Assembly: GCA_007695175.1 (NCBI GenBank)
Contig: REEH01000201.1
Span: 1-42,762 of the forward strand
Direction: 5' to 3'
DNA from: Spirochaetaceae bacterium
GTDB lineage: Bacteria; Spirochaetota; Spirochaetia; DSM-27196; Alkalispirochaetaceae
Length of the DNA: 42,762 nucleotides
Of this stretch, positions 1 to 8,268 are shown in pieces. The notes under the pieces were generated by a model. The model ran no database searches and had not been told where the DNA came from. It saw nothing but the letters and a program-made list of their open reading frames with translations. The stretch's first letter is position 1; the number at the start of each line of letters is the position of its first letter. The translations under genes and the position numbers were made by a program.

Positions 1-434
1 CCGGCACCGGAACCGACCCCGCCCTCCCGGTCTATCACCAGGAAGGGATCCACCGCGCTCTGGATAGCCGCCATACCGGAGGCCGTTCCGATGCAGGACG
101 CCTCCACCTCGCTCCCGTAGGACTCCAGCAGCGCCAGCACGCCCTCGTAGTAGTACATGGTGGGGTTGGCGATACGAGCGTAGCACCACGTGGGAATCTG
201 GTAGGAGAGAGCCGCCTCCATCTCGTCGGAGTCGCGAAAACCCTGGGAGGTGGACATGTAGATCGGCTCGATCACCGACCCCTGGTTGAAATCCAGTGCT
301 TCCTGCATCGAATAGATGCCGTGCACCGCAATCGTGTCAAAGCGGCAGCGCCGCATCTCCCGGATGTTGTTCTGGTGCCAGGCCATCGCCCGGGCTCCGG
401 CCTGTACATAATGATCCGTCCCTTTGTGTTCCAT
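1..434 (-). CDS. Cys/Met metabolism PLP-dependent enzyme, N-terminal part (C-terminus outside window)
   Basis: The reading frame runs off the left edge, so only about 144 N-terminal residues are visible. The segment matches the start of the MetY / methionine gamma-lyase family: DTIAVHG near residue 33, then EPIYMSTSQGF, then YARIANPT, which corresponds to the conserved Y-(S/A)-R-x-x-NPT motif that binds the PLP phosphate. Downstream, CIGTASGMAAI is the SSGMAA-type turn. Family members transfer sulfide or thiols to O-acetylhomoserine or cleave methionine or cystathionine; which one cannot be decided without the PLP lysine region. The ATG at 432-434 is preceded only 6 nt away by a -10-like TATACA, and AGGATC could also serve as a weak ribosome binding site. 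It is divergent from the histidine phosphatase gene. Confidence 0.85.
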   Translation of the reverse strand, partial: MEHKGTDHYVQAGARAMAWHQNNIREMRRCRFDTIAVHGIYSMQEALDFNQGSVIEPIYMSTSQGFRDSDEMEAALSYQIPTWCYARIANPTMYYYEGVLALLESYGSEVEASCIGTASGMAAIQSAVDPFLVIDREGGVGSGA

Positions 435-440
435 TGATCC

Positions 441-469
441 TGTATACCGTGAAATCCGGGATCACGCAA
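441..469 (-). promoter_or_regulatory. Candidate promoter of the Cys/Met enzyme gene, start-codon-proximal
   Basis: On the minus strand TTGCGT (469-464), a 17-nt spacer and TATACA (446-441) form a sigma-70-like promoter. Only 6 nt separate the -10 box from the ATG, so the transcript would begin at or next to the start codon. Assigned by eye. Confidence 0.5.
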
Positions 470-481
470 ACGAAACGTCAC

Positions 482-510
482 TTGCGGTCCGGCTCCCGTT
501 CCGGTAGTCT
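482..510 (+). promoter_or_regulatory. Candidate promoter of the histidine phosphatase gene, start-codon-proximal
   Basis: TTGCGG (482-487), 17-nt spacer, TAGTCT (505-510), then 8 nt to the ATG at 519. There is no Shine-Dalgarno sequence in this 8-nt gap. It lies back to back with the divergent promoter at 441-469. Confidence 0.4.
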
Positions 511-518
511 GACGGTTC

Positions 519-1169
519 ATGACCGAAATTTGCATGATCCGACATGGCCAGACCGACTGGAACGCTATGGCCCGCATCCAGGGCTGCACCGACATACCGC
601 TGAACGAGATCGGCCGCGACCAGGCCCGTGCCGTGGCGGAGATGATTTCCCGGGAATCGGGGGAATGGGACGCCATCTGGGCGAGCCCCCTGAGCCGCGC
701 GCTTGACACGGCGCGCATCATCGCGGACCACCTCAGGATGGAGCCGATCCACACGGACTCCGACCTGCAGGAGCGAAACTTCGGCGCCGCCGAAGGGATG
801 AACCGGGACAGGCGGATCGAGCGCTTCGGGAACGGCCCCATTCCGGGAGCGGAAAGCTGGGAAGAGGTACGACAGCGGAGCCTGGAAATGATCGAGAAGA
901 TCCGCTCCATCCGGCCCGATCAGCGCGTGCTCGTGGTGACCCACGGGGGTGTAATCAACAGCATCATGTCCCATCTCAGCGGTGGGGAGATCGGTCCGGG
1001 AAAGACGATAATCACCAACGCCTCCGCTCACCTGATAGCCTGGGAGGGAGCGTGGCGCATCCAGTGGTTCAACCGGACGGCCGATCAGCGCGCCGGTATC
1101 ACCAGCCGTCGCCGCGATTCCTCCATCTCCAGCATGAGAGACCTGGCCAGTCCCTCCCTGAAGCTGTAG
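519..1169 (+). CDS. Histidine phosphatase family protein (phosphoglycerate-mutase-like fold)
   Basis: This 216-residue protein begins MTEICMIRHGQTDWN, the RHG signature whose His9 is the residue phosphorylated in the family. SPLSRALDTARI and LQERNFGAAEG supply the second Arg and the acidic residue, and VVTHGGVIN supplies the second catalytic His. Cytosolic; no signal peptide. Substrate cannot be told: relatives act on phosphoglycerate, alpha-ribazole phosphate, fructose bisphosphate or broad phosphomonoesters. The last 28 residues overlap the 3' end of the convergent gene on the other strand by 85 nt, and the domain itself appears complete at about residue 190, so the tail may be a read-on extension. 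No Shine-Dalgarno is visible; a -10-like box lies 8 nt before the ATG. Confidence 0.88.
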   Translation: MTEICMIRHGQTDWNAMARIQGCTDIPLNEIGRDQARAVAEMISRESGEWDAIWASPLSRALDTARIIADHLRMEPIHTDSDLQERNFGAAEGMNRDRRIERFGNGPIPGAESWEEVRQRSLEMIEKIRSIRPDQRVLVVTHGGVINSIMSHLSGGEIGPGKTIITNASAHLIAWEGAWRIQWFNRTADQRAGITSRRRDSSISSMRDLASPSLKL

Positions 1170-2539
1170 ACCCTTACGGTGCGGTAGCTCCCGTTCTCCT
1201 CAAGAGCCGTTATTTCCAGCTCCCAGCGCCCCTCCCGGGGCAGGTCCACGATCATGTTGTTGTTGATCCGCGTGATATTCGGGGGATCTTCCGCGCCGGC
1301 ATCCGGCAGATCGACGAAACGGAGTCTCTGCACACCCTCCAGGAGGAGAGTGCGCCGGCCACGGTTCACATCCTCCTGTCGGGCGCGCTCCACGAGCGCG
1401 TCCAGCAGAGCGCGATCATGCTGGTATTCCCGCAGCACCTCCACCGCTATCAGGTGCGTCGGGCTGCGATACGGCTCGTGGCGTGCCCCCGGCCAGCGCA
1501 GTGGCGGCTCCTCCGGGAGGACCTGTACGTTTTCCACCGAGGCATTGGAGAAGTTGTCCCCTTCGTCCCTGTCCCAGTTGTTGGCTGCCACGAGCGTCGT
1601 GGCGCCGCTCTGGAGATCCCGAATGTACCCATAGACGACCATGGAATGGTGCCGCTCCGGAGCAAGCATTCCCACCACCACCGGTTCTCCCCGGTGCACG
1701 CCCGCCCGGACCACCGCAAGCTGCGCCGCCACCTCCCGTGGACTCTGAGGCTCCTCTTCCACTCCCTCCGCCACGAAGCGCTGAAAAACGATGTCGTTCT
1801 GCAGAAGACTCATGCGTTCCCGCACGGGGATATTGCTTTCCCGGATTGAGTAGATCGTCTCGCTGAACCGGGGAAGCAGCTCCGGATACCGGTGGTACAG
1901 AACGGCCGTGCCGGTGAAGGCGTAGCAGAATCCCAGTTGTCCCCGCAGAATCTCGTAGGCCCGAAGGAGAAGAAATGCCCGCTCCCCGGGCGGTACCCTC
2001 CCGAATCGCGCCTCCAGCCAGGGATAGAGGATCTCCGAATAGGAGATGATCTCTCCCCGGTAGCGCGCGTCATTGGCAAAGGAGAAATTGTCACGGCCCC
2101 AGACGTAATCGACAAAGGCGATGCGGAACCGGCGCCGGTCCGCCAGGGTCTCTCCTCCCGCAGCCCGGGTCGAACGGAGATCTACCGAAAGCTCGTGCAC
2201 GCCGGCCTCGATGAAGGGCGAGACCGGGAACGAATAGGAGGCCGGCGCGTCGCTCGCGTCAACGGCGGCGCTCGCGTCCGTTGCCGTGGAGGGCTCCCGG
2301 CCCGGAACGCGGTGTTCCAGGTGTGTATCCGTGCTTTCCACTATCACCGCGGAGACGCGACGCTCCGGGTCCCGGAGCGTGACCTCCAGAAGCAGGGGAC
2401 TGCCCCCAAGAGCCCGTATCGATAGCGCCGCCGACTCCAGGGCGAAGATTCCGCCCTCGGCCCCGGGGAGGCCGAGGACGAACAGGCAAACCGCAAGGAA
2501 GAAGGCCCGGCGGCCTGTCCGAATCCCGCGGCGGATCAT
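1085..2539 (-). CDS. Secreted protein with a possible papain-like Cys-His-Asn triad, function unknown
   Basis: This 484-residue protein starts with a basic, hydrophobic signal-like segment (residues 1-30, RRAFFLAVCLFVLGLPG), so it is probably exported. Residues 35-145 look like a beta-rich domain. In the second half, LGFCYAFTG (Cys205), ERHHSMVVYGY (His297/298) and AANNWDR (Asn320/321) occur in the order and context typical of papain/C39-like peptidase or transglutaminase folds. This is motif reading, not a recognised family. The gene lies 5 nt downstream of trpB2, and its Shine-Dalgarno (TAGGGATC) overlaps the trpB2 stop codon, so the two are almost certainly co-transcribed. Its 3' end overlaps the convergent phosphatase gene by 85 nt. 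The link to tryptophan synthase is unexplained. Confidence 0.6.
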   Translation of the reverse strand: MIRRGIRTGRRAFFLAVCLFVLGLPGAEGGIFALESAALSIRALGGSPLLLEVTLRDPERRVSAVIVESTDTHLEHRVPGREPSTATDASAAVDASDAPASYSFPVSPFIEAGVHELSVDLRSTRAAGGETLADRRRFRIAFVDYVWGRDNFSFANDARYRGEIISYSEILYPWLEARFGRVPPGERAFLLLRAYEILRGQLGFCYAFTGTAVLYHRYPELLPRFSETIYSIRESNIPVRERMSLLQNDIVFQRFVAEGVEEEPQSPREVAAQLAVVRAGVHRGEPVVVGMLAPERHHSMVVYGYIRDLQSGATTLVAANNWDRDEGDNFSNASVENVQVLPEEPPLRWPGARHEPYRSPTHLIAVEVLREYQHDRALLDALVERARQEDVNRGRRTLLLEGVQRLRFVDLPDAGAEDPPNITRINNNMIVDLPREGRWELEITALEENGSYRTVRVYSFREGLARSLMLEMEESRRRLVIPAR

Positions 2540-2544
2540 GATCC

Positions 2545-3912
2545 CTACCCGGCGATCTCGGGCGTATTGATTTTCCCCACCGCCGTGTTGATATCATCCT
2601 GGGACAGACTGAGTCGACCAAGCTTGCCGGCGAAGTACGCCTCGTAGGAGGCCATGTCAAAGTTGCCGTGACCGCAGAGGTTGATCAGGATCGTCTTTGA
2701 GACCCCTTCCTCCTTCGCTATTTCCGCTTCCCGCAGCGCCACGGCGATTCCGTGGTTTGCCTCCGGTGCGGGGATGATTCCCTCGGCCCGGGCAAACGTT
2801 ACGCCCGCCTCAAAGCTGTCTATCTGGTCCACTGCCTGCGCCTCGATAAGCTTGTCCTTGAGAAGCTGGCTTACGAGAACCCCTGCTCCATGGTAGCGCA
2901 ACCCACCGGCGTGGATAGCGGCGGGCACGAAATCGTGTCCCAGGGTGTACATCGGCAGGAGCGGTGTCATCCCGGCGGTATCGCCGAAATCGTAGCGGAA
3001 GACGCCCCGGGTCAACTTGGGACACGCCGTGGGTTCCGCCGCGATCGCCCGTACGGAACGGCCTTTTGTCAGGTTGTGATGCAGGAAGGGAAAGGCGATA
3101 CCGGCAAAGTTGGAGCCTCCCCCAAAGGGAGCTACGATGATATCGGGAAACTCCCCGGCCATCTCCATCTGGGTGAGCGCCTCCTGCCCGATAACCGTCT
3201 GGTGAAGCAGTACGTGGTTCAGCACGCTCCCCAGGGCATAGCGGGCATCCTCGTTCTTCGCGGCGACCTCCACTGCCTCGGAGATAGCGATTCCCAGGCT
3301 GCCCGGTGAGTCGGGGTTCTCCGCCAGAATTTTGCGGCCCGTTTCGGTGCGATCCGAGGGAGAGGGGAAGACGTCGGCTTTCCAGGTGTTCATCATCAGT
3401 TTACGGTAGGGCTTCTGGTCGTAGCTGATACGTACCATGTAGACCTCGCACTTGATCCCGAAGAGCTGACACGCGAAGGCGAGAGCACTGCCCCACTGGC
3501 CGGCGCCCGTCTCGGTGGTGATCCGGGTAACACCTTCCTCCTTGTTGTACCACGCCTGGGCGACGGCAGTATTGGGTTTGTGCGAACCGGCGGGGCTTAC
3601 TCCCTCGTACTTGTAGAAGATCTTTGCCGGCGTATCGAGCGCCTTCTCCAGGCGATGCGCCCGAAACATGGGCGTTGGTCGCCAGAGCGCGTAGATATCA
3701 CGCACCTCGTCGGGGATCTCGATCCAGCGTTCCCCGCTCACTTCCTGCGCGATGAGGCCGGCCGGGAAGAGCGGCGCCAGCGCATCGGGACCGATCGGCT
3801 CGTGCGTGGCCGGATGAAGCGGCGGCAGCGGCTTGTTGGGCATATCCGCTACGATATTGTACCAGTGCTGCGGAATATCCCGCTCTGACAACAGAATCTT
3901 TGTCTCATTCAT
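2545..3912 (-). CDS. trpB: Tryptophan synthase beta chain, TrpB2 type (TrpB-like PLP enzyme)
   Basis: A 455-residue type-2 TrpB, longer than the roughly 400-residue TrpB1. TrpB joins indole to serine to make tryptophan. GSHKPNTA carries the PLP-binding Lys112; [11 protein letters not shown] and the phosphate-binding GGGSNF loop follow. The N-terminal extension ([18 protein letters not shown]) and [12 protein letters not shown] are typical of the TrpB2 branch. No trpA or other trp gene is nearby; stand-alone TrpB2 enzymes are known and are thought to scavenge indole or do related beta-replacement, so tryptophan synthesis here is an inference. I use the ATG at 3910-3912, because an upstream in-frame start adds only 12 residues without homology. 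There is no Shine-Dalgarno, and a promoter -10 box ends 8 nt upstream. Confidence 0.92.
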   Translation of the reverse strand: MNETKILLSERDIPQHWYNIVADMPNKPLPPLHPATHEPIGPDALAPLFPAGLIAQEVSGERWIEIPDEVRDIYALWRPTPMFRAHRLEKALDTPAKIFYKYEGVSPAGSHKPNTAVAQAWYNKEEGVTRITTETGAGQWGSALAFACQLFGIKCEVYMVRISYDQKPYRKLMMNTWKADVFPSPSDRTETGRKILAENPDSPGSLGIAISEAVEVAAKNEDARYALGSVLNHVLLHQTVIGQEALTQMEMAGEFPDIIVAPFGGGSNFAGIAFPFLHHNLTKGRSVRAIAAEPTACPKLTRGVFRYDFGDTAGMTPLLPMYTLGHDFVPAAIHAGGLRYHGAGVLVSQLLKDKLIEAQAVDQIDSFEAGVTFARAEGIIPAPEANHGIAVALREAEIAKEEGVSKTILINLCGHGNFDMASYEAYFAGKLGRLSLSQDDINTAVGKINTPEIAG

Positions 3913-3920
3913 GGCGAGTA

Positions 3921-3948
3921 TTTTTATTGTTTGGACAAACGGTGTCAA
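3921..3948 (-). promoter_or_regulatory. Candidate trpB2 promoter, start-codon-proximal
   Basis: On the minus strand TTGACA (3948-3943), a 16-nt spacer and TAAAAA (3926-3921) precede the trpB2 ATG (3912-3910) by 8 nt. A transcript starting about 7 nt after the -10 box would have a leader of only 1-3 nt. The -35 box overlaps the stop codon of the histidine kinase remnant. Confidence 0.5.
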
Positions 3949-4133
3949 TGGGACTCAAGAGGAACGTTTATCAGGAACCGTGTTCCGGGATGGGCGGATT
4001 CATGAGCAAAAGTCCCTCTCAGCTGCTCCACCTGACTGCGCACCAGGAGCAGTCCGAATCCCCCGGCGGATTCCGCCGCTTCCCGGGTCATACCGACTCC
4101 GTTCTCCGCCCGGTTTCCCTCGACAGCAGCCAT
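3945..4133 (-). pseudogene. Remnant of a sensor histidine kinase ATPase domain (C-terminal end only)
   Basis: In the gap between trpB2 and the LacI gene, the minus strand reads ENGVGMTREAAESAGGFGLL followed by LVRSQVEQLRGTFAHES and then PGTRFLINVPL and a stop. This is the order of the HATPase_c G1 box (D-x-G-x-G), G2 box (G-x-G-L-x-L-V), the VEQLGG-type helix and the final GT-x-F-x-I-x-x-P strand of histidine kinases. G1 is degraded (ENGVG) and the N box, dimerisation helix and sensor are missing. At most 62 codons remain from the ATG at 4131-4133. The plausible reading is a decayed kinase gene whose 3' end survived; a short expressed protein cannot be excluded. Confidence 0.6.
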
Positions 4134-4167
4134 GAAGAGCGCTATACTCCGGTTAGTTGCATGCAAC
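4120..4167 (+). promoter_or_regulatory. LacI-gene promoter with palindromic operator GTTGCATGCAAC
   Basis: TCGACA (4120-4125), a 17-nt spacer and TATACT (4143-4148) form a good promoter. The 12-bp perfect palindrome GTTGCATGCAAC (4156-4167) begins 8 nt past the -10 box, over the expected start point. The same palindrome follows the promoters at dctP and at the SDR gene, so this is probably the operator of the adjacent LacI-type regulator, giving autoregulation. Confidence 0.7.
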
Positions 4168-4196
4168 AAGATGGTGCGGGAGGAAGTAGAGAAATC

Positions 4197-5273
4197 GTGA
4201 ACGGGGACACAACCAACCGCAAGGTAACCGTGTACGATATAGCTGAACGGGCCAATGTCTCGGCGGGCACCGTCTCACGCGTCCTGAACGACTCCAGCCT
4301 GGTCAGCGGCGATGTGCGGGACCGGGTCCTGCGGATTGCCGATGAGCTGGGCTATCTCAAACGACACATCCGGCGCCACCGGGGACGGACCATTCTCAAC
4401 GTGGCCCTCTTCCTCCCCGGGGGCGGGAGCAACTACGTGCATCTTTTCTACGATACGGCGGAACTGATCCACGCGGTCAGCGCCGGATTCGGGGAAGTCC
4501 GGGCCAATATCATCGCTCTTACCGACGGTCCCTCGGTCCAACTCTTTGAGAACAAGAAAAGTGGCACTATTGACGCCTGTGTCTTCGGCTTCACGACGCC
4601 CGGAGATGAGCTGCTGCGAATTATCGACGAGAGAAACATACCGGCGGTCCTGATCAACCGGATCGATCCGGCGCACAATTATGTCGTCTCGGACCACGCC
4701 GCGGGGATGCGGAAGCTCTTGCGGGAGCTGGTCCGTGTGGTGCCGGACGTCCGCCCCTGTTACCTGGGCTTTCCGGACATTCCCCAGGTTTCGGATCTCC
4801 GCCGGGAAGGGTTGCGTCACGCCGCACTGGAGCTGGGAGTCCCCTTCTCCGCGGCCGCCATGATGGACCTCGCCTCCATTCGGGACATCACACCGGCCCT
4901 TCTGGGTCGCCTCCTCGGAGAGGGATACAACGCGATCCTCTGCTTCAATGACGTCTTCGCCGTGTACACCTACCAGTGTGCTCTCGCCATGGGGCTGCGC
5001 GTACCGGGAGATTTTTCCCTCACGGGTTTTGACAATTCGCCGGTGCGGAGCCTCGTTACGGACTCCATCGTATCGGTGGATCTCAATGTGCCGGAGCTGG
5101 GGTTCCAGGCCGGTCGCTGGCTGCGGGACACCATAATCGAAAAGACCAGGACTACCCTGAAGCTGCACGTGCCGGGAGATCTGATTCCCGGAACGACGGT
5201 GGGCCCCGGGACACCCTCCCGGCCACCGGGACATGGTGATCGGGTAGCCTGCATACAAGGAGAACAGACATGA
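4197..5273 (+). CDS. LacI family transcriptional regulator of the uronate/TRAP regulon
   Basis: The N-terminus VTVYDIAERANVSAGTVSRV is the LacI-family helix-turn-helix (residues about 10-30), followed by the hinge region and a periplasmic-binding-protein-like effector domain with the usual FDNSPVRSL stretch near the C-terminus. I use the GTG at 4197, giving 358 residues with AGGAAG upstream; the longer open frame upstream would start inside the operator. The gene overlaps the GH88 gene by 4 nt (ATGA) and is the first gene of that operon. Three copies of GTTGCATGCAAC in the block make self- and regulon-wide repression likely. The effector is unknown, probably the sugar acid imported or released by the pathway. 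The operator centre is A-T rather than the C-G common for LacI proteins. Confidence 0.9.
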   Translation: MNGDTTNRKVTVYDIAERANVSAGTVSRVLNDSSLVSGDVRDRVLRIADELGYLKRHIRRHRGRTILNVALFLPGGGSNYVHLFYDTAELIHAVSAGFGEVRANIIALTDGPSVQLFENKKSGTIDACVFGFTTPGDELLRIIDERNIPAVLINRIDPAHNYVVSDHAAGMRKLLRELVRVVPDVRPCYLGFPDIPQVSDLRREGLRHAALELGVPFSAAAMMDLASIRDITPALLGRLLGEGYNAILCFNDVFAVYTYQCALAMGLRVPGDFSLTGFDNSPVRSLVTDSIVSVDLNVPELGFQAGRWLRDTIIEKTRTTLKLHVPGDLIPGTTVGPGTPSRPPGHGDRVACIQGEQT

Positions 5274-6679
5274 TCGGAATCGACACATCAGCAACCGCCG
5301 CGGATCTGCAACCGGCGCTGGACCGTTTCTTTTCCCTCGCGGCGGGTAAAATCAACGCCCTGCACAGGCGATGGGATCCTGCCGCCGGGACACCAGTCTT
5401 TACGGTGGCCGGTAAATACGCGTCCCGGGGGTGGACCGAGTGGACCCAGGGTTTCCAGTTCGGCAACGCGATCTACCAGTATGACGCGACGGGTGACAAA
5501 TCCTTTCTGGAGATGGGGCGCCGCGCCACGGTGGAGGTGATGGCCTCCCACGTAAGCCACATCGGTGTCCACGATCACGGCTTCAACAACGTGAGCACCT
5601 ACGGAAATCTTCTGCGCCTGATGCGGGAGGGCCGCATCCCGGAGAACGAGTGGGAACGGGAGTTCTACAAGCTGGCGATCAAGATCTCCGGCGCGGTGCA
5701 GGCGGCGCGGTGGACTCCCACGGCGGACGGACTTGGTTTCATCCACTCCTTCAACGGCGCCCATTCGCTCTTTTCCGACACGATCCGCTCCCTCCGCGTT
5801 CTCGCCCTGGGACACCGCTTCGGCCACGTCCTGATGGGGGAGCAGGACGAGAAGACGCCTCTTCTGCGGCGCTACCTCCAGCACGCGGAAACGACGGCCA
5901 GGTATAATGTTTACTTCGGCACGGGCCGGGACTCCTACGACACGCGGGGACGGGTGGTGCACGAATCGATCTTCAATACCCGGAACGGAGTCTATCGCTG
6001 TCCCTCCACGCAGCAGGGGTATTCGCCCTTCAGCACCTGGACGCGGGGCCTCTCGTGGATACTGAGCGGCTACGCGGAGGAGCTGGAGTTTCTCACAACG
6101 GTAACGGACGGGGAAATCGCCGCGACGGGTATACGGGAGTTTCCCGCGAAGGAAGCGGTTGCAGCGCGTTTCCTGGAGACGGCCCGGGCCACGGCGGATT
6201 TCTTTATTGAAAACACACCCACCGACGGAATTCCCTACTGGGATACGGGCGCACCGGGACTTGAGAAGATGCCCGGGTACCTCGATCGTCCCGCCGACCC
6301 CTTCAACGGACACGAGCCGGTGGACAGCTCAGCCGCGGCGATCTGCGCGCAGGGCTATCTGCGCCTGGGCCGGTACCTGAAGGGAGCCGGCGCCGCTCCC
6401 GGTGAGACCGCGGCCGCGGGCGAGCGTTACTTTCAGACGGGGCTCACCATCGCGAGATCACTCTTCGCGGAGCCCTACCTCTCCCCGGACCCGGACCACG
6501 AGGGGATGCTCCTTCATTCAATCTACCACCAGCCCAACGGATGGGATCACGTACCGACCGGTGCGACCGTTGCTCACGGTGAATCCTGTATGTGGGGTGA
6601 CTATCACCTGATGGAGCTGGCCGTATATCTGCAGCGTCTGGCTGCGGGCGGACCGTACCTGACCTTCTTCAACGTATGA
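5270..6679 (+). CDS. Glycoside hydrolase family 88-type unsaturated uronyl hydrolase
   Basis: 469 residues with the (alpha/alpha)6-barrel pattern of GH88 proteins. VHDHGF (Asp102) matches the family's H-D-x-G-F motif, and FSDTIRSL (Asp170) fits the position of the second catalytic Asp. Other family-like blocks are WTRGLSWILSGYAEELEFL, GIPYWDTGAP, PVDSSAAAI, LLHSIYHQPNGWDHVP and GESCMWGDYHLMELALY-like near the C-terminus. Characterised relatives remove the 4,5-unsaturated uronic acid left on oligosaccharides by polysaccharide lyases. No signal peptide is seen, so it is cytoplasmic and would act after uptake. Shine-Dalgarno AAGGAG lies at 5257-5262; the gene overlaps its neighbours by 4 nt on both sides. 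No polysaccharide lyase is present in the window. Confidence 0.85.
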   Translation: MIGIDTSATAADLQPALDRFFSLAAGKINALHRRWDPAAGTPVFTVAGKYASRGWTEWTQGFQFGNAIYQYDATGDKSFLEMGRRATVEVMASHVSHIGVHDHGFNNVSTYGNLLRLMREGRIPENEWEREFYKLAIKISGAVQAARWTPTADGLGFIHSFNGAHSLFSDTIRSLRVLALGHRFGHVLMGEQDEKTPLLRRYLQHAETTARYNVYFGTGRDSYDTRGRVVHESIFNTRNGVYRCPSTQQGYSPFSTWTRGLSWILSGYAEELEFLTTVTDGEIAATGIREFPAKEAVAARFLETARATADFFIENTPTDGIPYWDTGAPGLEKMPGYLDRPADPFNGHEPVDSSAAAICAQGYLRLGRYLKGAGAAPGETAAAGERYFQTGLTIARSLFAEPYLSPDPDHEGMLLHSIYHQPNGWDHVPTGATVAHGESCMWGDYHLMELAVYLQRLAAGGPYLTFFNV

Positions 6680-8268
6680 CAAATAGGCGCAGAACAATGA
6701 ATAAGAACAGACAGAACAAGGTAATCAGTTCCGAAAAGGCGGCGGCCCTGATACGGGAGGGGAGCACCCTCTCGGTAAGCAGCTCCAGCGGGCTGGGTTG
6801 TCCCGATGCGATCCTGGCCGCTATCGGCCGGCGGTTCCGGGAAAGCGGACAGCCGCGCAATCTCACGATGATCCATCCGATCGCGGCGGGGGACATGTAC
6901 GGGATTGAGGGAATAGGCCACCTGGCCCAGGACGGCCTCATCAGGCGAGTCATCGCCGGTTCCTACCCCTCGGGCCCCTCCAACCGGGAATCGCCGGAGA
7001 TCTGGCGTATGATAATCGAGAACCGGGTGGCGGCCTACAACGTACCCAGCGGTATCCTCTTTGACATGCACCGCGACGCCGCGGCGAAACGCCCCGGCGT
7101 CCTGACCCGGGTTGGACTGGATACCTTCGTGGACCCGCGCCGACAGGGGTGCAAAATGAACGAGGCCGCCACCGAGGAGATCGTGGAGCTCATCCAGTTT
7201 GACGGAGAGGAATGGCTCTTCTTCCGCAATATCGTCCCGGACGTGACGATCATCAGGGGCACAACGGCGGACGAGCGGGGAAATATCTCCATGGAGCACG
7301 AGGGAGCATACCTGGGCGTCATAGAACAGGCCCTGGCGGCGAGAACCAACGGCGGGATCGTGATCGCCCAGGTAAAACGGATCACCCAGGCCTTTTCCAT
7401 CCCCACGCAGCGCGCCTACGTGCCCTCCACCCTGGTGGACTACGTGGTTGTGGATCCGGACCAGCGGCAGACAACGGAAACGCTCTACGATCCGGCCATC
7501 AGCGGGGAGGTGCGCACCCCCATGAGCACTTTCGAGCCCGTACCGGCCGGTATCGAGAAAGTGATCGCCCGCCGCGCCGCGGCGGAACTCGCCCCGGGAG
7601 ATATCGTCAATCTTGGTTTCGGTATCTCCGCTCTCGTTCCACGCGTCCTGATCGAGGAGGATCGGCAGGACCTGGTCACCTGGGCGATCGAGCAGGGGGC
7701 CACCGGCGGCGTACCGCTGACGGACTTCGCCTTCGGCTGCGCGGTCAACGCGGAGGCGATTCTTGCCTCGCCCTACCAGTTTACCCTCTTTCAGGGGGGA
7801 GGCATCGACGTGACGCTCCTCTCCTTCATGCAGGTGGACCGGGCGGGCAACGTCAATGTCTCACGCCTGGCCGCCAAACCGCACGTTACCGCCGGTTGCG
7901 GCGGTTTCGTGGATATCGTCACCGCGGTGAAGCGGATCGTCTTCTGCGGCACCTTCACCGCCGGCGGCCTGGACGTGGGGATCACCGAGGGGCACGTCGA
8001 AATCAGGCGGGAGGGTAAGGTGAACAAGTTTGTACCTGAGGTGGAGCACGTCACCTTTTCCGGCCGGCAGGGCACGGCCAAAGGACAGGACGTGACCTAC
8101 GTAACCGAACGGTGCGTGATCAAACTTCTGCCGGAGGGACTCACGGTGACCGAGATAGCCCCGGGAGTCGATCTCGAGAAAGAGGTGCTGGCCCGTTCCG
8201 GCGTACCTCTGCGCGTGGCGGAAGACCTGCGACTCATGGAGGCAAGCCTCTTCCGGGAGGACGCGTGA
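6676..8268 (+). CDS. Acyl-CoA:acetate/3-ketoacid CoA-transferase (fused alpha-beta, YdiF/propionate CoA-transferase type)
   Basis: A single 530-residue chain fusing the two halves of a class I CoA transferase. The N-terminal half has TLSVSSSSGLGCPDAI and an ERGNISMEHEG block; the second half begins about residue 290 and contains WAIEQGATGGVPL, with Glu339 as the expected catalytic glutamate that forms the acyl-CoA thioester. These enzymes move CoA between short carboxylic acids, with acetyl-CoA commonly the donor. The start is either ATG 6676 (4-nt overlap with the hydrolase gene) or ATG 6697, seven codons later, which has AGGCG upstream. Placement directly between a uronyl hydrolase and a crotonase is unusual and suggests that the pathway activates an acid as its CoA thioester. 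Confidence 0.88.
   Translation: MTNRRRTMNKNRQNKVISSEKAAALIREGSTLSVSSSSGLGCPDAILAAIGRRFRESGQPRNLTMIHPIAAGDMYGIEGIGHLAQDGLIRRVIAGSYPSGPSNRESPEIWRMIIENRVAAYNVPSGILFDMHRDAAAKRPGVLTRVGLDTFVDPRRQGCKMNEAATEEIVELIQFDGEEWLFFRNIVPDVTIIRGTTADERGNISMEHEGAYLGVIEQALAARTNGGIVIAQVKRITQAFSIPTQRAYVPSTLVDYVVVDPDQRQTTETLYDPAISGEVRTPMSTFEPVPAGIEKVIARRAAAELAPGDIVNLGFGISALVPRVLIEEDRQDLVTWAIEQGATGGVPLTDFAFGCAVNAEAILASPYQFTLFQGGGIDVTLLSFMQVDRAGNVNVSRLAAKPHVTAGCGGFVDIVTAVKRIVFCGTFTAGGLDVGITEGHVEIRREGKVNKFVPEVEHVTFSGRQGTAKGQDVTYVTERCVIKLLPEGLTVTEIAPGVDLEKEVLARSGVPLRVAEDLRLMEASLFREDA

Noticed and set aside
435-518. SAM or other riboswitch before the Cys/Met enzyme gene
   Set aside because: The gap is only 84 nt, and the -10 box lies 6 nt from the ATG, leaving no leader.
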